Of a DNA stretch of 34,707 nt, positions 7,377-16,528 are shown one piece after another. This DNA comes from Proteobacteria bacterium SPGG2 (GTDB lineage Bacteria; Pseudomonadota; Gammaproteobacteria; Acidiferrobacterales; SPGG2). The position numbers were made by a program, and so were the translations under genes. The DNA lies in assembly GCA_001643475.1 (NCBI GenBank), contig LXTK01000241.1:483-35189 (forward strand), given 5' to 3'. Positions within the stretch are counted from its first letter, which is position 1; each line of letters starts with the position of its first letter. The notes below the pieces were generated by a model, which did not search any database, was not told where the DNA came from, and saw only the letters and a list, made by a program, of their open reading frames with translations.

Positions 7377-9035
7377 CTACATCACAGCCTCGATACCGAA
7401 ACCTGCGAAACCATTCTTCTGAAAATTCTCTCGGAACATATGACTGAGCTTGGTCGCCGCCATATCGTACGCATTTTGATCGCCCCACGTATTTCGCGGA
7501 CTCAGAATCTTCGGGTCCAGGCCCGGACAAGATTTGGGCATACGCAGCTTGAATATCGGGTGCACCTCGTACTCCATGCCATCGCTGTGCAAATCACCAC
7601 GCAGACCAGCATCGAGCAATGCTCGTGTGTTCTTTATCGACATGCGGTCAGCCTGGCCGGCCGGACCGCCCGACCACCCCGTATTGAGCAATATACAGCG
7701 CGCGCGGTGGTGCTCCATCTTTTCGTGTAACAATTTGGCGTACACCGATGGCTTGTGGGACATAAACGGGGCGCCGAAACAAGCACTGAATGCCGCCTGC
7801 GGCTCGGTTACGCCGACTTCAGTCCCCGCCAACTTCGCGGTGAAACCTTGCACGAAGTGATACATCACTTCTTTGCCTTCGAGTATCGACACCGGTGGTA
7901 AAACGCCGAAGGCGTCAGCTGTCAACAATACAATCGTCTCGGGATGGCCGCCCTTCGCGTCTTTAGCGACGTTAGGATTGCAGGTCAGTGGGTATGAAAA
8001 GCGCGTGTTCTCGGTGATCGAGCGGTCGGCCAGGTCGAGTTCCTGTGGGTCCGTCTCCGCTAAGGGTTTGTCGGCTAAAGACGGCACATTCTCGATGATG
8101 GTGCCCTCCATCGACAGCGCCGCCGCGATTATCGGCTCCGCCTCTTTGTCAAGATCAATCAGCTTGGCGTAACAGCCGTCTTCAAGATTTGATACCCCGA
8201 GCTCCGTCCAGCCATGCTCATCGTCGCCGATCAATCTGCGCTCGAGATCCGCAGAAAGTGTGGTCTTGCCGGTGCCCGATAATCCGAAAAGGATAGCGGT
8301 GTCGCCGTTCGTACCGATATTGCCTGAACAATGCATGGACAGGAAACCTAGGTTTGGTAACAGAAAGTTCATTACCGTAAAAATAGTCTTCTTCACGACA
8401 CCGCAGTAGTCGGCCCGGCCCGCGACCAAGCAGATCTGGTTACGAAAATCGATGATTACGGCGCGATCCGAGCGGCTACCATCACGAGCGGGTTCACATC
8501 GGAATGATGGTACGTTGAGCATCGTCCAGCGTTTGCGCTCAGCATCATCGACGCCATCAACTTGCTTGGGGAACATGTTGTGCGCAAACATGGCGTGGGT
8601 GGCGTACTCACCCACGAAACGATAGGGCACCGAATAGGTCGCATCGGCGCCGGCATAAACGTCTTGCACATAGAGCGTGGCTCCACGCTCGTTGAGATAA
8701 TGGACTACTCGTTTAAGCAGGCCTTGATACTTTTCGGGATCAAATCTCTTGAAGTTGTCCTTCCACCAAATATCGCCCTCTACTTCCGGCCAGGCGACTG
8801 CGAACGTGTCATTCACGGGTCGACCGGTGCAAGTCGGATCGGTGTAAAACACCAATGGACCCTTTACACCAAGCGCCGTCGCATAAGCCTTTTGTGCCGT
8901 GTCTGGCCCATCGAGGTATACGCGGCCACGGTCGTTCGCGATCGCTTCGTGGAACAGCTGGTCCTTGCCAAGATTGTACTTATAAGTAACGTTCTTTAGC
9001 CCAAGTTTTTGCTCAAGCGCATCGTCAAATTTCAT
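7377..9035 (-). CDS. pckA: Phosphoenolpyruvate carboxykinase (ATP)
   Basis: The product is 552 residues from ATG 9035 (E. coli PckA has 540). It converts oxaloacetate and ATP to PEP, ADP and CO2, the entry step of gluconeogenesis, in the cytosol. The kinase P-loop GLSGTGKTT is at residues 251-259, preceded by the PEPCK block LSMHCSGNIGTNGD and followed by RRLIGDDEHGW (metal-binding). TENTRFSYPL and the arginine-containing nucleotide-site region are also present. The start is supported by a GAGG about 7 nt upstream; the frame is open further (to 9152) without family similarity. The short inverted repeat CCGGAC/GTCCGG at 7290-7313 downstream lacks a T-run. Confidence 0.97.
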   Translation of the reverse strand: MKFDDALEQKLGLKNVTYKYNLGKDQLFHEAIANDRGRVYLDGPDTAQKAYATALGVKGPLVFYTDPTCTGRPVNDTFAVAWPEVEGDIWWKDNFKRFDPEKYQGLLKRVVHYLNERGATLYVQDVYAGADATYSVPYRFVGEYATHAMFAHNMFPKQVDGVDDAERKRWTMLNVPSFRCEPARDGSRSDRAVIIDFRNQICLVAGRADYCGVVKKTIFTVMNFLLPNLGFLSMHCSGNIGTNGDTAILFGLSGTGKTTLSADLERRLIGDDEHGWTELGVSNLEDGCYAKLIDLDKEAEPIIAAALSMEGTIIENVPSLADKPLAETDPQELDLADRSITENTRFSYPLTCNPNVAKDAKGGHPETIVLLTADAFGVLPPVSILEGKEVMYHFVQGFTAKLAGTEVGVTEPQAAFSACFGAPFMSHKPSVYAKLLHEKMEHHRARCILLNTGWSGGPAGQADRMSIKNTRALLDAGLRGDLHSDGMEYEVHPIFKLRMPKSCPGLDPKILSPRNTWGDQNAYDMAATKLSHMFRENFQKNGFAGFGIEAVM

Positions 9036-9162
9036 TCTCAGGCCTCTGTAGAGACAAGCATCCCACGGCGGGCTCTCTCTAAGGGAACCTTGACCACAGG
9101 GGGACCCGTCAAGCATACCCGTGCCTAGGGGGACCCGGCAACCGCCGGCCATATCTAACCGA

Positions 9163-10476
9163 TTAATGTAGCTTTATCTCAGGATTGACACGCCGGCGGA
9201 GCAGGTTGGCCAGTGTTAATAGGGCAACCCGGTACCATCCAAATAGCGCTAGCTGGTGACCCTTGTATAGAGACAGATACACCAGACGCGCGACAACCCC
9301 CTCAATCATCACGCTGCCCCGGAACAGCCGATTCATTAACGTGCCCACGGTGCTGTACTTGCCAAGGGCAACCAGGGACCCGTAATCGCGGTACACATAC
9401 TCGGGTAAGCGCCGACCCGCCAGTTGATTGCGCAACGATTTAACCAGCAGTGAAGCCTGCTGATGGGCGGCCTGTGCCCGCGGTGGTACCAGCTGCCCGT
9501 CACTTTCTCCGAGCGGGCAGGCAGCGCAGTCGCCAAATGCAAAGATGGTTTTATCGCGCGTTGTCTGCAGGGTTGGGCGGACAATTAATTGATTGACGCG
9601 GTTAGTCTCCAGGCCATCGAGGTTATGCAGGAAATCGGGCGCCTTGATGCCGGCGGCCCACACCATGATGCCGCCCGCAACAAATCTATCGCTTTCAGTT
9701 CGCACCCCATCTGGGGTAACGGCAACTACGCGTTCGGCGACGTGTACCGCGATACCGAGACGGGTCAGCTGGGCGTGGGCAGCCATAGACAAACGTGGCG
9801 GCAACACCGGCAAAATCCGATCCGCCGCCTCGATCAAGGTCAACTTGATATCGCGCTCTGGGTCGACTTCATCCAGACCATAGGCCGACAGCTGATGTGT
9901 CGCATAGTGTAACTGTGCCGCTAATTCGCTTCCGGTAGCGCCACCACCGACGATAACAACATGCAATTGGGTGGGGCTTTCCGGTCCACCCAAGCTGTGG
10001 GCACGCAGCAGAGAATCAATAAGGCGCTTCTGAAAATGCACGGCCTGTTCGGTTGTATCTAGGAACAAGCAATGTTCTTGGACCCCGGATACGCCAAAAT
10101 CGTCACAGATGCTGCCAACCGCTAGGACGAGCGTGTCATAACGGAACGTGCGACGCGGAATTATCTCATCACCTTCGTCATTGAAGGTTGGTGCTAACTG
10201 CACTACACGTTCCTTTCGGTCAAGGCGTTCCATACGGCCGAGGAGAAACCGAAAATGATGCCACCGCGCTTGCGCGAGATATTCGAGCTGATCCTCGCCA
10301 ACATCGAGTACTCCCGCGGCCACATCATGGAGTAGTGGTTTCCAGATATGAGTACGGCTTTCGTCGATGAGCGTTATGGCTGCTCGATTCTTACCGATCT
10401 TGTCGCCAAGCCGCGTGGCCAGCTCTAATCCGCCTGCGCCCCCACCCACTATGACAATCTTGTGCTGGTCAGCCAT
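9163..10476 (-). CDS. ndh: Type II NADH:quinone oxidoreductase (NDH-2)
   Basis: The product is 437 residues (E. coli Ndh has 434). It oxidises NADH and reduces quinone without pumping protons, as a peripheral membrane flavoprotein. FAD site: KIVIVGGGAGGLELATRLG at residues 6-24. NADH site: HVVIVGGGATGSELAAQLH near residue 175. The second FAD motif is TIFAFGDCAACP. The C-terminal stretch (LYKGHQLALFGWYRVALLTLANLLRRRVNP) is the amphipathic membrane-binding region typical of the family. The start is ATG at 10476. The next gene on the same strand upstream is the dioxygenase, 144 bases away. Confidence 0.92.
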   Translation of the reverse strand: MADQHKIVIVGGGAGGLELATRLGDKIGKNRAAITLIDESRTHIWKPLLHDVAAGVLDVGEDQLEYLAQARWHHFRFLLGRMERLDRKERVVQLAPTFNDEGDEIIPRRTFRYDTLVLAVGSICDDFGVSGVQEHCLFLDTTEQAVHFQKRLIDSLLRAHSLGGPESPTQLHVVIVGGGATGSELAAQLHYATHQLSAYGLDEVDPERDIKLTLIEAADRILPVLPPRLSMAAHAQLTRLGIAVHVAERVVAVTPDGVRTESDRFVAGGIMVWAAGIKAPDFLHNLDGLETNRVNQLIVRPTLQTTRDKTIFAFGDCAACPLGESDGQLVPPRAQAAHQQASLLVKSLRNQLAGRRLPEYVYRDYGSLVALGKYSTVGTLMNRLFRGSVMIEGVVARLVYLSLYKGHQLALFGWYRVALLTLANLLRRRVNPEIKLH

Positions 10477-10620
10477 AACTCACTTGCCGGTTGCAGCGAA
10501 TAGGCTTGGAATACTATAACCCGTCGTCGAGTAATTGAAGGCGAGCGGCCGAAGACGCGCGCACGAAGACCGGCACGAATCGATACGCCAGTTCGTTGCT
10601 AGATTGGATTATCTACCGGA

Positions 10621-11277
10621 CTAGCCGGAGCTGTAACGCCCGTCCGTGATCAGCACAATATCGAACTCGGCCATGAGCTCGCCGACGATTTCCGGGTGTG
10701 GTCGCACCTCAACTATTAAACTGTCACGCGCCCGCTTATCACCGATGCTGTTCAAGATCCAATCGTTCTCGTTCTCGGGCGCACCCGCAACATACATCTG
10801 GGTGACGAGCGGCTGCGTGCCCGGCGCGGTAATGGCGAAATGGATATGCGGCGCACGGCCTGGGTAGGAAACGGGTTTTATGGTTCGAAATCGATAGGCG
10901 CCGTCCGCCCCGGTAGTAAACTCGCCATAGCCCTGAAAGTTCGGATCAAGGGGAACAGACCGATTGTCCCAGGGATGATGATAACGACCGTTGGCGTCAC
11001 ACTGCCAAATCTCTATGCGGGCGCCATCGATCGCCTGCCTGCGCTCATCTAGAACGCGACCGACAACATTGGTGATTTCACCCTTCGCCCGACGCGACTT
11101 GCCGTTAACTACTATAAGGTCATTATCAGAATCCAGTGGAATGCGAACAGGATAGAACGGGCCCCGCGTTTGTCTAGGGGTTAGAGTAAGTTCCGCCGCG
11201 GTTAAGCGAATCGCAGGTAGGACTGCAGCAAAACTCAGCACCGAACCTACGAGCAAACGCCTTCTTTGGTGATCCAT
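10621..11277 (-). CDS. Intradiol ring-cleavage dioxygenase with Tat signal (protocatechuate 3,4-dioxygenase beta-like)
   Basis: The product is 218 residues from ATG 11277, which has AAAGGA 6 nt upstream. Residues 4-28 look like a twin-arginine signal (QRRRLLVGSVLSFAAVLPAIRLTAA), so the folded Fe(III) enzyme is probably exported to the periplasm. The four expected iron ligands are visible: Tyr99 (GRYHHPW), Tyr138, His144 and His146 (YPGRAPHIHF). Family members cleave catechol-type rings between the hydroxyls. No partner alpha subunit and no beta-ketoadipate pathway genes are nearby, so the substrate is unknown. It lies about 80 bases downstream of frmA on the same strand. Confidence 0.85.
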   Translation of the reverse strand: MDHQRRRLLVGSVLSFAAVLPAIRLTAAELTLTPRQTRGPFYPVRIPLDSDNDLIVVNGKSRRAKGEITNVVGRVLDERRQAIDGARIEIWQCDANGRYHHPWDNRSVPLDPNFQGYGEFTTGADGAYRFRTIKPVSYPGRAPHIHFAITAPGTQPLVTQMYVAGAPENENDWILNSIGDKRARDSLIVEVRPHPEIVGELMAEFDIVLITDGRYSSG

Positions 11278-11358
11278 TGTGTCCTTTGCCGATCGGCGTG
11301 ATCCCAACCTATAGGAACACCCCTATTTAAAAACGTTCAACCAGCGCGCCCCTAACTA

Positions 11359-12468
11359 TCAATACAGCACTACACTGCGGATGGATTCTCCTTTCTCCAT
11401 CAGATGGAACGCGTTGTTGATCTCTTGTAACGGCATTGTGTGGGTAATCAGGTCATCGATATTGATCTTGCCATCCATATACCAATCAACAATCCGTGGC
11501 ACCTCGGTACGGCCACGGGCACCACCGAATGCGGTCCCGCGCCATACGCGGCCGGTAACCAGCTGGAAGGGGCGCGTACTGATCTCTTGGCCCGCACCGG
11601 CAACGCCGATGACCACACTTTCTCCCCAACCCTTATGACAGCACTCCAACGCCTGCCGCATGGTCTCAACATTGCCAATGCACTCAAAACTGTAATCCGC
11701 ACCGCCCTTAGTCACATCGACAATATGCGCTACCAGATCACCCTTTACTTCCTTTGGGTTCACGAAATGGGTCATGCCCAATTTTTCGGCGAGCGCACGT
11801 TTTTTCGGATTTGTGTCGATACCGACAATCATATTGGCGCCGACCATGCGTGCGCCCTGGATCACATTCAAACCTATGCCACCAAGCCCAAATACGACAA
11901 CGTTAGCACCCGGCTCAACCTTGGCAGTATTGATCACTGCCCCGATACCCGTGGTTACACCGCACCCGATGTAACAGACTTTATCGAATGGTGCATCGCT
12001 ACGAATCTTGGCCACGGCTATCTCCGGTAACACCGTGTAGTTGGCGAACGTCGATGTACCCATATAGTGATAGAGGGTCTTGCCGTTTAGAGAGAAACGG
12101 CTTGTGCCATCAGGCATTAACCCTTGTCCCTGTGTAACCCGGATGGCCTGACAAAGATTGGTCTTGCCGCTGAGACAGTACTCACACTGACGACATTCCG
12201 GCGTATAAAGTGGGATCACGTGATCCCCGGCCTTGACGCTGTTCACACCCGCACCGACTTCCACTACCACACCCGCGCCTTCATGTCCTAAGACGGCTGG
12301 AAACAGTCCCTCGGGATCCGCGCCAGACAACGTAAAGTGATCCGTGTGACATATGCCGGTAGCTTTGATTTCGACCATAATTTCCCCTGCCTTGGGGCCC
12401 TCAAGGTCTACTTCCTCTATCTGAAGAGGCTTACCGGCCTCGAGTGCAACCGCAGCTTTGACTCTCAT
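11359..12468 (-). CDS. frmA: S-(hydroxymethyl)glutathione dehydrogenase / class III alcohol dehydrogenase
   Basis: The product is 369 residues, the normal length. It oxidises S-hydroxymethylglutathione (formaldehyde plus glutathione) to S-formylglutathione with NAD+, and can act as S-nitrosoglutathione reductase. Catalytic zinc ligands Cys40 (GICHTDHF) and His62-Glu63 (LGHEGAG) are present, as are structural zinc cysteines 92, 95, 98 and 106 (CRQCEYC...NLC) and the NAD fold VVVFGLGGIGLNVIQGA. GGAGAAC precedes the ATG. No S-formylglutathione hydrolase gene is adjacent. The other formaldehyde-linked gene in the window (GFA, 22835-23186) is frameshifted. Confidence 0.95.
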   Translation of the reverse strand: MRVKAAVALEAGKPLQIEEVDLEGPKAGEIMVEIKATGICHTDHFTLSGADPEGLFPAVLGHEGAGVVVEVGAGVNSVKAGDHVIPLYTPECRQCEYCLSGKTNLCQAIRVTQGQGLMPDGTSRFSLNGKTLYHYMGTSTFANYTVLPEIAVAKIRSDAPFDKVCYIGCGVTTGIGAVINTAKVEPGANVVVFGLGGIGLNVIQGARMVGANMIVGIDTNPKKRALAEKLGMTHFVNPKEVKGDLVAHIVDVTKGGADYSFECIGNVETMRQALECCHKGWGESVVIGVAGAGQEISTRPFQLVTGRVWRGTAFGGARGRTEVPRIVDWYMDGKINIDDLITHTMPLQEINNAFHLMEKGESIRSVVLY

Positions 12469-12556
12469 CTTTATGTTCTCCGAGTGGGTTATTGGTCACA
12501 GCCCATAATGATATCGCACGGCCGTTTAGGGTGCGAGGCACCGAAATGTATTATCG

Positions 12557-15049
12557 CTAGACCTCTCTCAGCGTCTTAGCGGGTGGCTGGCGCAGCACCG
12601 AACGGGTGCCCAGCGTCCCCGCAACCCCAATACCGATTGCGCCGCATACCGCGCCTACTAGCCAGACCCAGAGGTTAAGCCGATAGTCAAAATGAAAGAC
12701 AAACTCCGCCAACGCGTAGCCGATAATCGATGCGGCTACCCCCGCTAAAGCGCCGGCAAGCAAACCAAGGGTAACGAATTCTGCCACAAGCCCACGAAGC
12801 AACTGACCACGATGGGCGCCCAAGATACGTAGCACGGCTGTTTCGTAGCGACGCTCATCTTGTGTTGACTGGATGGCTGCATAAAGGACGGCCAACCCCG
12901 CCAACAGCGTAAATATAAACACGTACTCTACGGCCAGACTGACACGTTCCATGATCTGGCGCACCTTTCCAAGCAGGGCATCCACATCTATCACCGTGAC
13001 GTTGGGAAACCGTTCTAGCATCGGGGTAAGGATTCGTCTGCCTTCGGGAGACAGATAAACGCTGGTCACATAAGTGGCTGGATACTCATTCAATACGCCA
13101 GGCGGCAGGATAGTGAAGAAATTAACGTTGAACGTATCCCAATCCACGGTGCGTAAGTTGGTGACCGCTGTGTCAAGTTTGCTACCGGCGATGTCGAATG
13201 TAAGCACATCCCCCAACTTGATGCCCAAGGTCGCCGCAAGCTCTTGCTCGAACGACATCAATGGCTGGCCGTGTTCGTCTGCGCTCCACCATCGGCCGCT
13301 CACCACACGATTGTCGACGCGTAACTGTGCCGCCCAAGAAAGATTGTACTCATGTCGCGCCAAGTGCTGGGCACGCGGGTCGTCGAAGTCTTTGGGCTCT
13401 ACACGTCTGCCATTAATGGAGATAAGCCTTGCGCGCACCATTGGATAAATACCTGCCTTGGCCGTGCCATGTGCCGCGAGAAAATCGCCCAGTGCTTGCA
13501 CTTGATCCGGCTGGATGTTAATCAAAAAATGATTCGGCGCCTCAGGCGGGATCGTTTTCCGCCAACCCTCGAGCAGGTCACCACGTATAAGTGATAACAG
13601 GAGCAGGACCATAATACCTAACCCGAACGCCACGATTTGGGCCATGCTAACGTGAGCCCGGCGTGAGATGTTGGCGAGCCCGAATCTCCAAGCAACGCCG
13701 ACGCGTCCTCGCAAACCGTTCAACAGTTTCACTAATAGGTATGCCGTCATAGCCAACACCACCACGGTGCCAACGGCACCACCTAGCACATACGCCAACA
13801 GCCCTAGATCACGCGCATGCCACGACATCAACCCAGCCATAGTGAGAAAAGCCAAGGCGTAAGTGGCCATGTTACGGGGCACCGGGGTAGTGACCTGTCG
13901 GCGCAACACCCGTGTCGGGGAGACATCCTTTAGTGCTAAAAGGGGCGGTAAAGCAAAACCCATCAGCACTGCCAATCCCAGCGGCAAACCTACTAGCGCA
14001 GGTCGTAATGATGGCAGCGGCAGTTCCGTGGCTACCAGGCCTGCCAATATCAACGCCAATCCTGTCTGGGCGACATAACCGAGCAAGCAACCGAGCAAAC
14101 CCGCCACCAGCCCAATCCAAAACATCTCCCATGCGAATATCTTGATGATGGTCCGCTGGGTGGCGCCGAGACAACGCATGATGGCACTGGTATCCAAATG
14201 ACGTTGCGTATAGCGCCGCGCTGCCATCGCCATGGCAACGCCGGCAAGAAACACGCTCACCAACGAGGCGAGACCTAGAAATCGTTGTGCACGCTCAAGC
14301 GCAGTGCGTAGTTCCGGTCGACCGTCTTCCAAGGTTGCCAAGCGTTCATCCGGATTCAGACGCGAAGTCAACCAACTCCTATAGGCGCGCACACTGTCTT
14401 CCGTACCGGCAACCAACAGCATATGTCGCGCGCGGCTCCCCGGTTGCAGCAATCGAGTAGCCGGAACATCCTCAATATTCATCATTACCCGCGGCGCAAT
14501 GTTGAATAACTCCCCGCCGCGGTCCGGCTCGTAGGTCAAGACTTTGCGAATCAAAAACTCAGCCTCACCTAGGCTGATTACATCGTCAATGTGCACCCTC
14601 AACTTCTGTAACAGATCTGCGTTTACCCATACTTCAGCCCGGCCAGGTGTTACGAGCGTGACGTCATCTGGTGCAAATAACTTGGGGGCAACCCGCAGCG
14701 AACCGCGTAATGGATAATCCGCGCTCACCGCTTTCACCTCGACAAGTTGCATTTTGCCATCTGCGATGACCACACTACGGAAGTTCAAAGTCTGAGCCGT
14801 TTGTAAAGTGCTTGTGCGGGCGTAAGCAAGGCGGTCAGAACCGATAGGGTTGGTTGATGTTAGGACCAAATCCGCCGCCAACAACTCGCCGACTTGTTGT
14901 CCCATGGCCTGCCATGTGCGGTCGGTAAAAAACCCGACCGCCGTCATGCTGGCAACTGCAATTACCACCGCGATAGCAAGGATACGCAATTCGCCAGAAC
15001 GCCAATCGCGCCGTAAGGACCGCAAGGAAAAGGTTAGCGTGTTTATCAC
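12557..15049 (-). CDS. ybbP: ABC transporter permease, FtsX/MacB-like (YbbP family)
   Basis: The product is 830 residues (E. coli YbbP has 804). The fold is that of MacB/FtsX-type permeases: an N-terminal membrane helix (ILAIAVVIAVASMTAVGFF), a large periplasmic domain, then helix clusters at about residues 258-390, 395-455 and 470-490, a second extracellular domain, and a terminal FtsX helix set (FIFTLLAGLAVLYAAI onward). The start is GTG at 15049, 12 bases after the ybbA stop, so the two are an operon. These permeases act as mechanotransmitters or lipid/lipoprotein movers rather than classic importers. The YbbA-YbbP substrate is not established. Confidence 0.9.
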   Translation of the reverse strand: MINTLTFSLRSLRRDWRSGELRILAIAVVIAVASMTAVGFFTDRTWQAMGQQVGELLAADLVLTSTNPIGSDRLAYARTSTLQTAQTLNFRSVVIADGKMQLVEVKAVSADYPLRGSLRVAPKLFAPDDVTLVTPGRAEVWVNADLLQKLRVHIDDVISLGEAEFLIRKVLTYEPDRGGELFNIAPRVMMNIEDVPATRLLQPGSRARHMLLVAGTEDSVRAYRSWLTSRLNPDERLATLEDGRPELRTALERAQRFLGLASLVSVFLAGVAMAMAARRYTQRHLDTSAIMRCLGATQRTIIKIFAWEMFWIGLVAGLLGCLLGYVAQTGLALILAGLVATELPLPSLRPALVGLPLGLAVLMGFALPPLLALKDVSPTRVLRRQVTTPVPRNMATYALAFLTMAGLMSWHARDLGLLAYVLGGAVGTVVVLAMTAYLLVKLLNGLRGRVGVAWRFGLANISRRAHVSMAQIVAFGLGIMVLLLLSLIRGDLLEGWRKTIPPEAPNHFLINIQPDQVQALGDFLAAHGTAKAGIYPMVRARLISINGRRVEPKDFDDPRAQHLARHEYNLSWAAQLRVDNRVVSGRWWSADEHGQPLMSFEQELAATLGIKLGDVLTFDIAGSKLDTAVTNLRTVDWDTFNVNFFTILPPGVLNEYPATYVTSVYLSPEGRRILTPMLERFPNVTVIDVDALLGKVRQIMERVSLAVEYVFIFTLLAGLAVLYAAIQSTQDERRYETAVLRILGAHRGQLLRGLVAEFVTLGLLAGALAGVAASIIGYALAEFVFHFDYRLNLWVWLVGAVCGAIGIGVAGTLGTRSVLRQPPAKTLREV

Positions 15050-15061
15050 GAATATGTGATT

Positions 15062-15751
15062 TTAGGCTGCACCGGTAAGACGACCCGCTTCCAGTTCAAC
15101 GAGGCGATGACAGTGATGCGATATGGCACGATCGTGCGTGACTAGGATTAACGTAGTCGCACGTTCACTGTTTAAGGCAAACAGAAGCTCGACAATGCGC
15201 GCGCCGGTGGTCTGATCCAGGTTGCCGGTAGGTTCGTCCGCAAATAACATCCTAGGGTTGCTAGCAAAAGCGCGCGCAATCGCACAGCGCTGCTGTTCAC
15301 CGCCCGAAAGTTGGTTGGGGTAGTGGTGCAAACGCTTGCCTAACCCAACGTGTTGCAAAATGTCGGTAGCCGCCGTTCGCGGTGAACCCTCCCCTACCAG
15401 TTCCATCGGTAACATTACGTTTTCGAGCGCGGTTAGGCTTTGAAGTAACTGAAATGACTGGAATACAAAACCAACGCGACCGGCACGCAAACGTGCGCGC
15501 CCGTCCTCATCTAGGGTGGTCAACTCGATCCCGTCCAGGAATACGCGTCCACCAGTCGGCACATCCAGCCCTGCTAACAGACCTAACAGTGTAGACTTTC
15601 CAGAACCAGACGGGCCGACAATAGCCATCGCCTCCCCAGCATCAATTTTTAGGCTAACGTCATCAAGGATTAGCAGCTCGCCTTCAGGACTGGTAACCTT
15701 TTTGCTCACACGTTGCGCCTCCACCATCGGCGCTGTTGAAGTTTGCGACAT
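15062..15751 (-). CDS. ybbA: ABC transporter ATP-binding protein (YbbA, LolD/MacB family)
   Basis: The product is 229 residues. Walker A GPSGSGKST is at residues 46-54, the ABC signature LSGGEQQR at 148-155, Walker B MLFADEP at 168-174, and the H-loop is in LVTHD. It forms the nucleotide-binding partner of the YbbP permease encoded 12 bases downstream. The start ATG (15751-15749) has AAGGAG about 10 nt upstream. The ATG overlaps the divergent tesA ATG by two bases within the palindrome CATG, so the ybbA ribosome-binding site lies inside tesA coding DNA. Confidence 0.95.
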   Translation of the reverse strand: MSQTSTAPMVEAQRVSKKVTSPEGELLILDDVSLKIDAGEAMAIVGPSGSGKSTLLGLLAGLDVPTGGRVFLDGIELTTLDEDGRARLRAGRVGFVFQSFQLLQSLTALENVMLPMELVGEGSPRTAATDILQHVGLGKRLHHYPNQLSGGEQQRCAIARAFASNPRMLFADEPTGNLDQTTGARIVELLFALNSERATTLILVTHDRAISHHCHRLVELEAGRLTGAA

Positions 15752-16391
15752 GCTTAGAACACTCCTTGCTTTGATATTTTGCGCCTGGACGGCGCAGGCC
15801 TTGGCAGAAAAACCAGTGATACTGGTGCTGGGTGATAGCCTGAGTGCGGGCTACGGTATTAGCACAAGCAGTGGCTGGGTAGCTCTGTTGCAGCGACGCT
15901 TGGAGCAGCAAGGCTATCCCCAACGCGTGGTCAACGCCAGTATTAGTGGCGACACCACGAGCGGCGGTCTTGCACGCTTACCGCAGGCGCTTGCCCAGCA
16001 CCAACCACAATTGGTGATTCTTGAGCTGGGCGCCAACGATGGTTTACGCGGGCTATCGTTAGAGGAAATGCGACGCAACCTTGTCACCATCATTGATAAA
16101 AGTCGCGAGCAGGGCGCAACATTGCTATTGGTCGGCGTGCGTCTGCCTCCCAACTATGGCGCGCTTTACGTCAAGAAGTTCCACGACGTATATCGCCAGC
16201 TAGCGCAAAAACACAAAGTTGCATTCGTCCCCTATCTGCTGGCCGGAGTTGGTGGCCGTGCCGATCTGATACAAGCAGATGGCCTGCATCCCCGCGCCAA
16301 AGCACAGGGACTGATACTCGATAGCATATGGCCACATTTGTTACCCATCCTAAAGCGTACTGCCACAAAAGACAGCGATAACGGCGCTTAA
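15750..16391 (+). CDS. tesA: Arylesterase / acyl-CoA thioesterase I (TesA, GDSL hydrolase)
   Basis: The product is 213 residues. Residues 1-19 are a signal peptide ending AQALA, so the enzyme is periplasmic. SGNH-hydrolase blocks are clear: GDSLS with nucleophile Ser30, SGDTTSGG with Gly67, GANDGL with Asn96, and DGLHP with Asp177 and His180. It hydrolyses thioesters and small esters, and may act as a lysophospholipase. The frame is open far upstream (to 15516) through antisense ybbA, but the signal peptide fixes the start at 15750. The divergent tesA/ybbA-ybbP arrangement is conserved in gammaproteobacteria; here the two start codons overlap. Confidence 0.95.
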   Translation: MLRTLLALIFCAWTAQALAEKPVILVLGDSLSAGYGISTSSGWVALLQRRLEQQGYPQRVVNASISGDTTSGGLARLPQALAQHQPQLVILELGANDGLRGLSLEEMRRNLVTIIDKSREQGATLLLVGVRLPPNYGALYVKKFHDVYRQLAQKHKVAFVPYLLAGVGGRADLIQADGLHPRAKAQGLILDSIWPHLLPILKRTATKDSDNGA

Positions 16392-16528
16392 TGGACTCTA
16401 AACCACCAGAATCACAGGGGTTTCGACAGCCTATTTCCATAGATCACACAACATGATAAATACGATATGCGGGGCTTAGTGACTTACGGCCTAAGCAAGA
16501 AACGCCTATTCATACTAGGAGTGTGTCG

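Noticed and set aside
9036..9162. Direct repeat GGGGGACCC upstream of pckA as an operator
   Set aside because: Two copies only (about 9101 and 9130), with no symmetry or promoter context to support it.
15516..15749. Upstream extension of tesA
   Set aside because: It lies antisense to ybbA; the signal peptide places the start at 15750.
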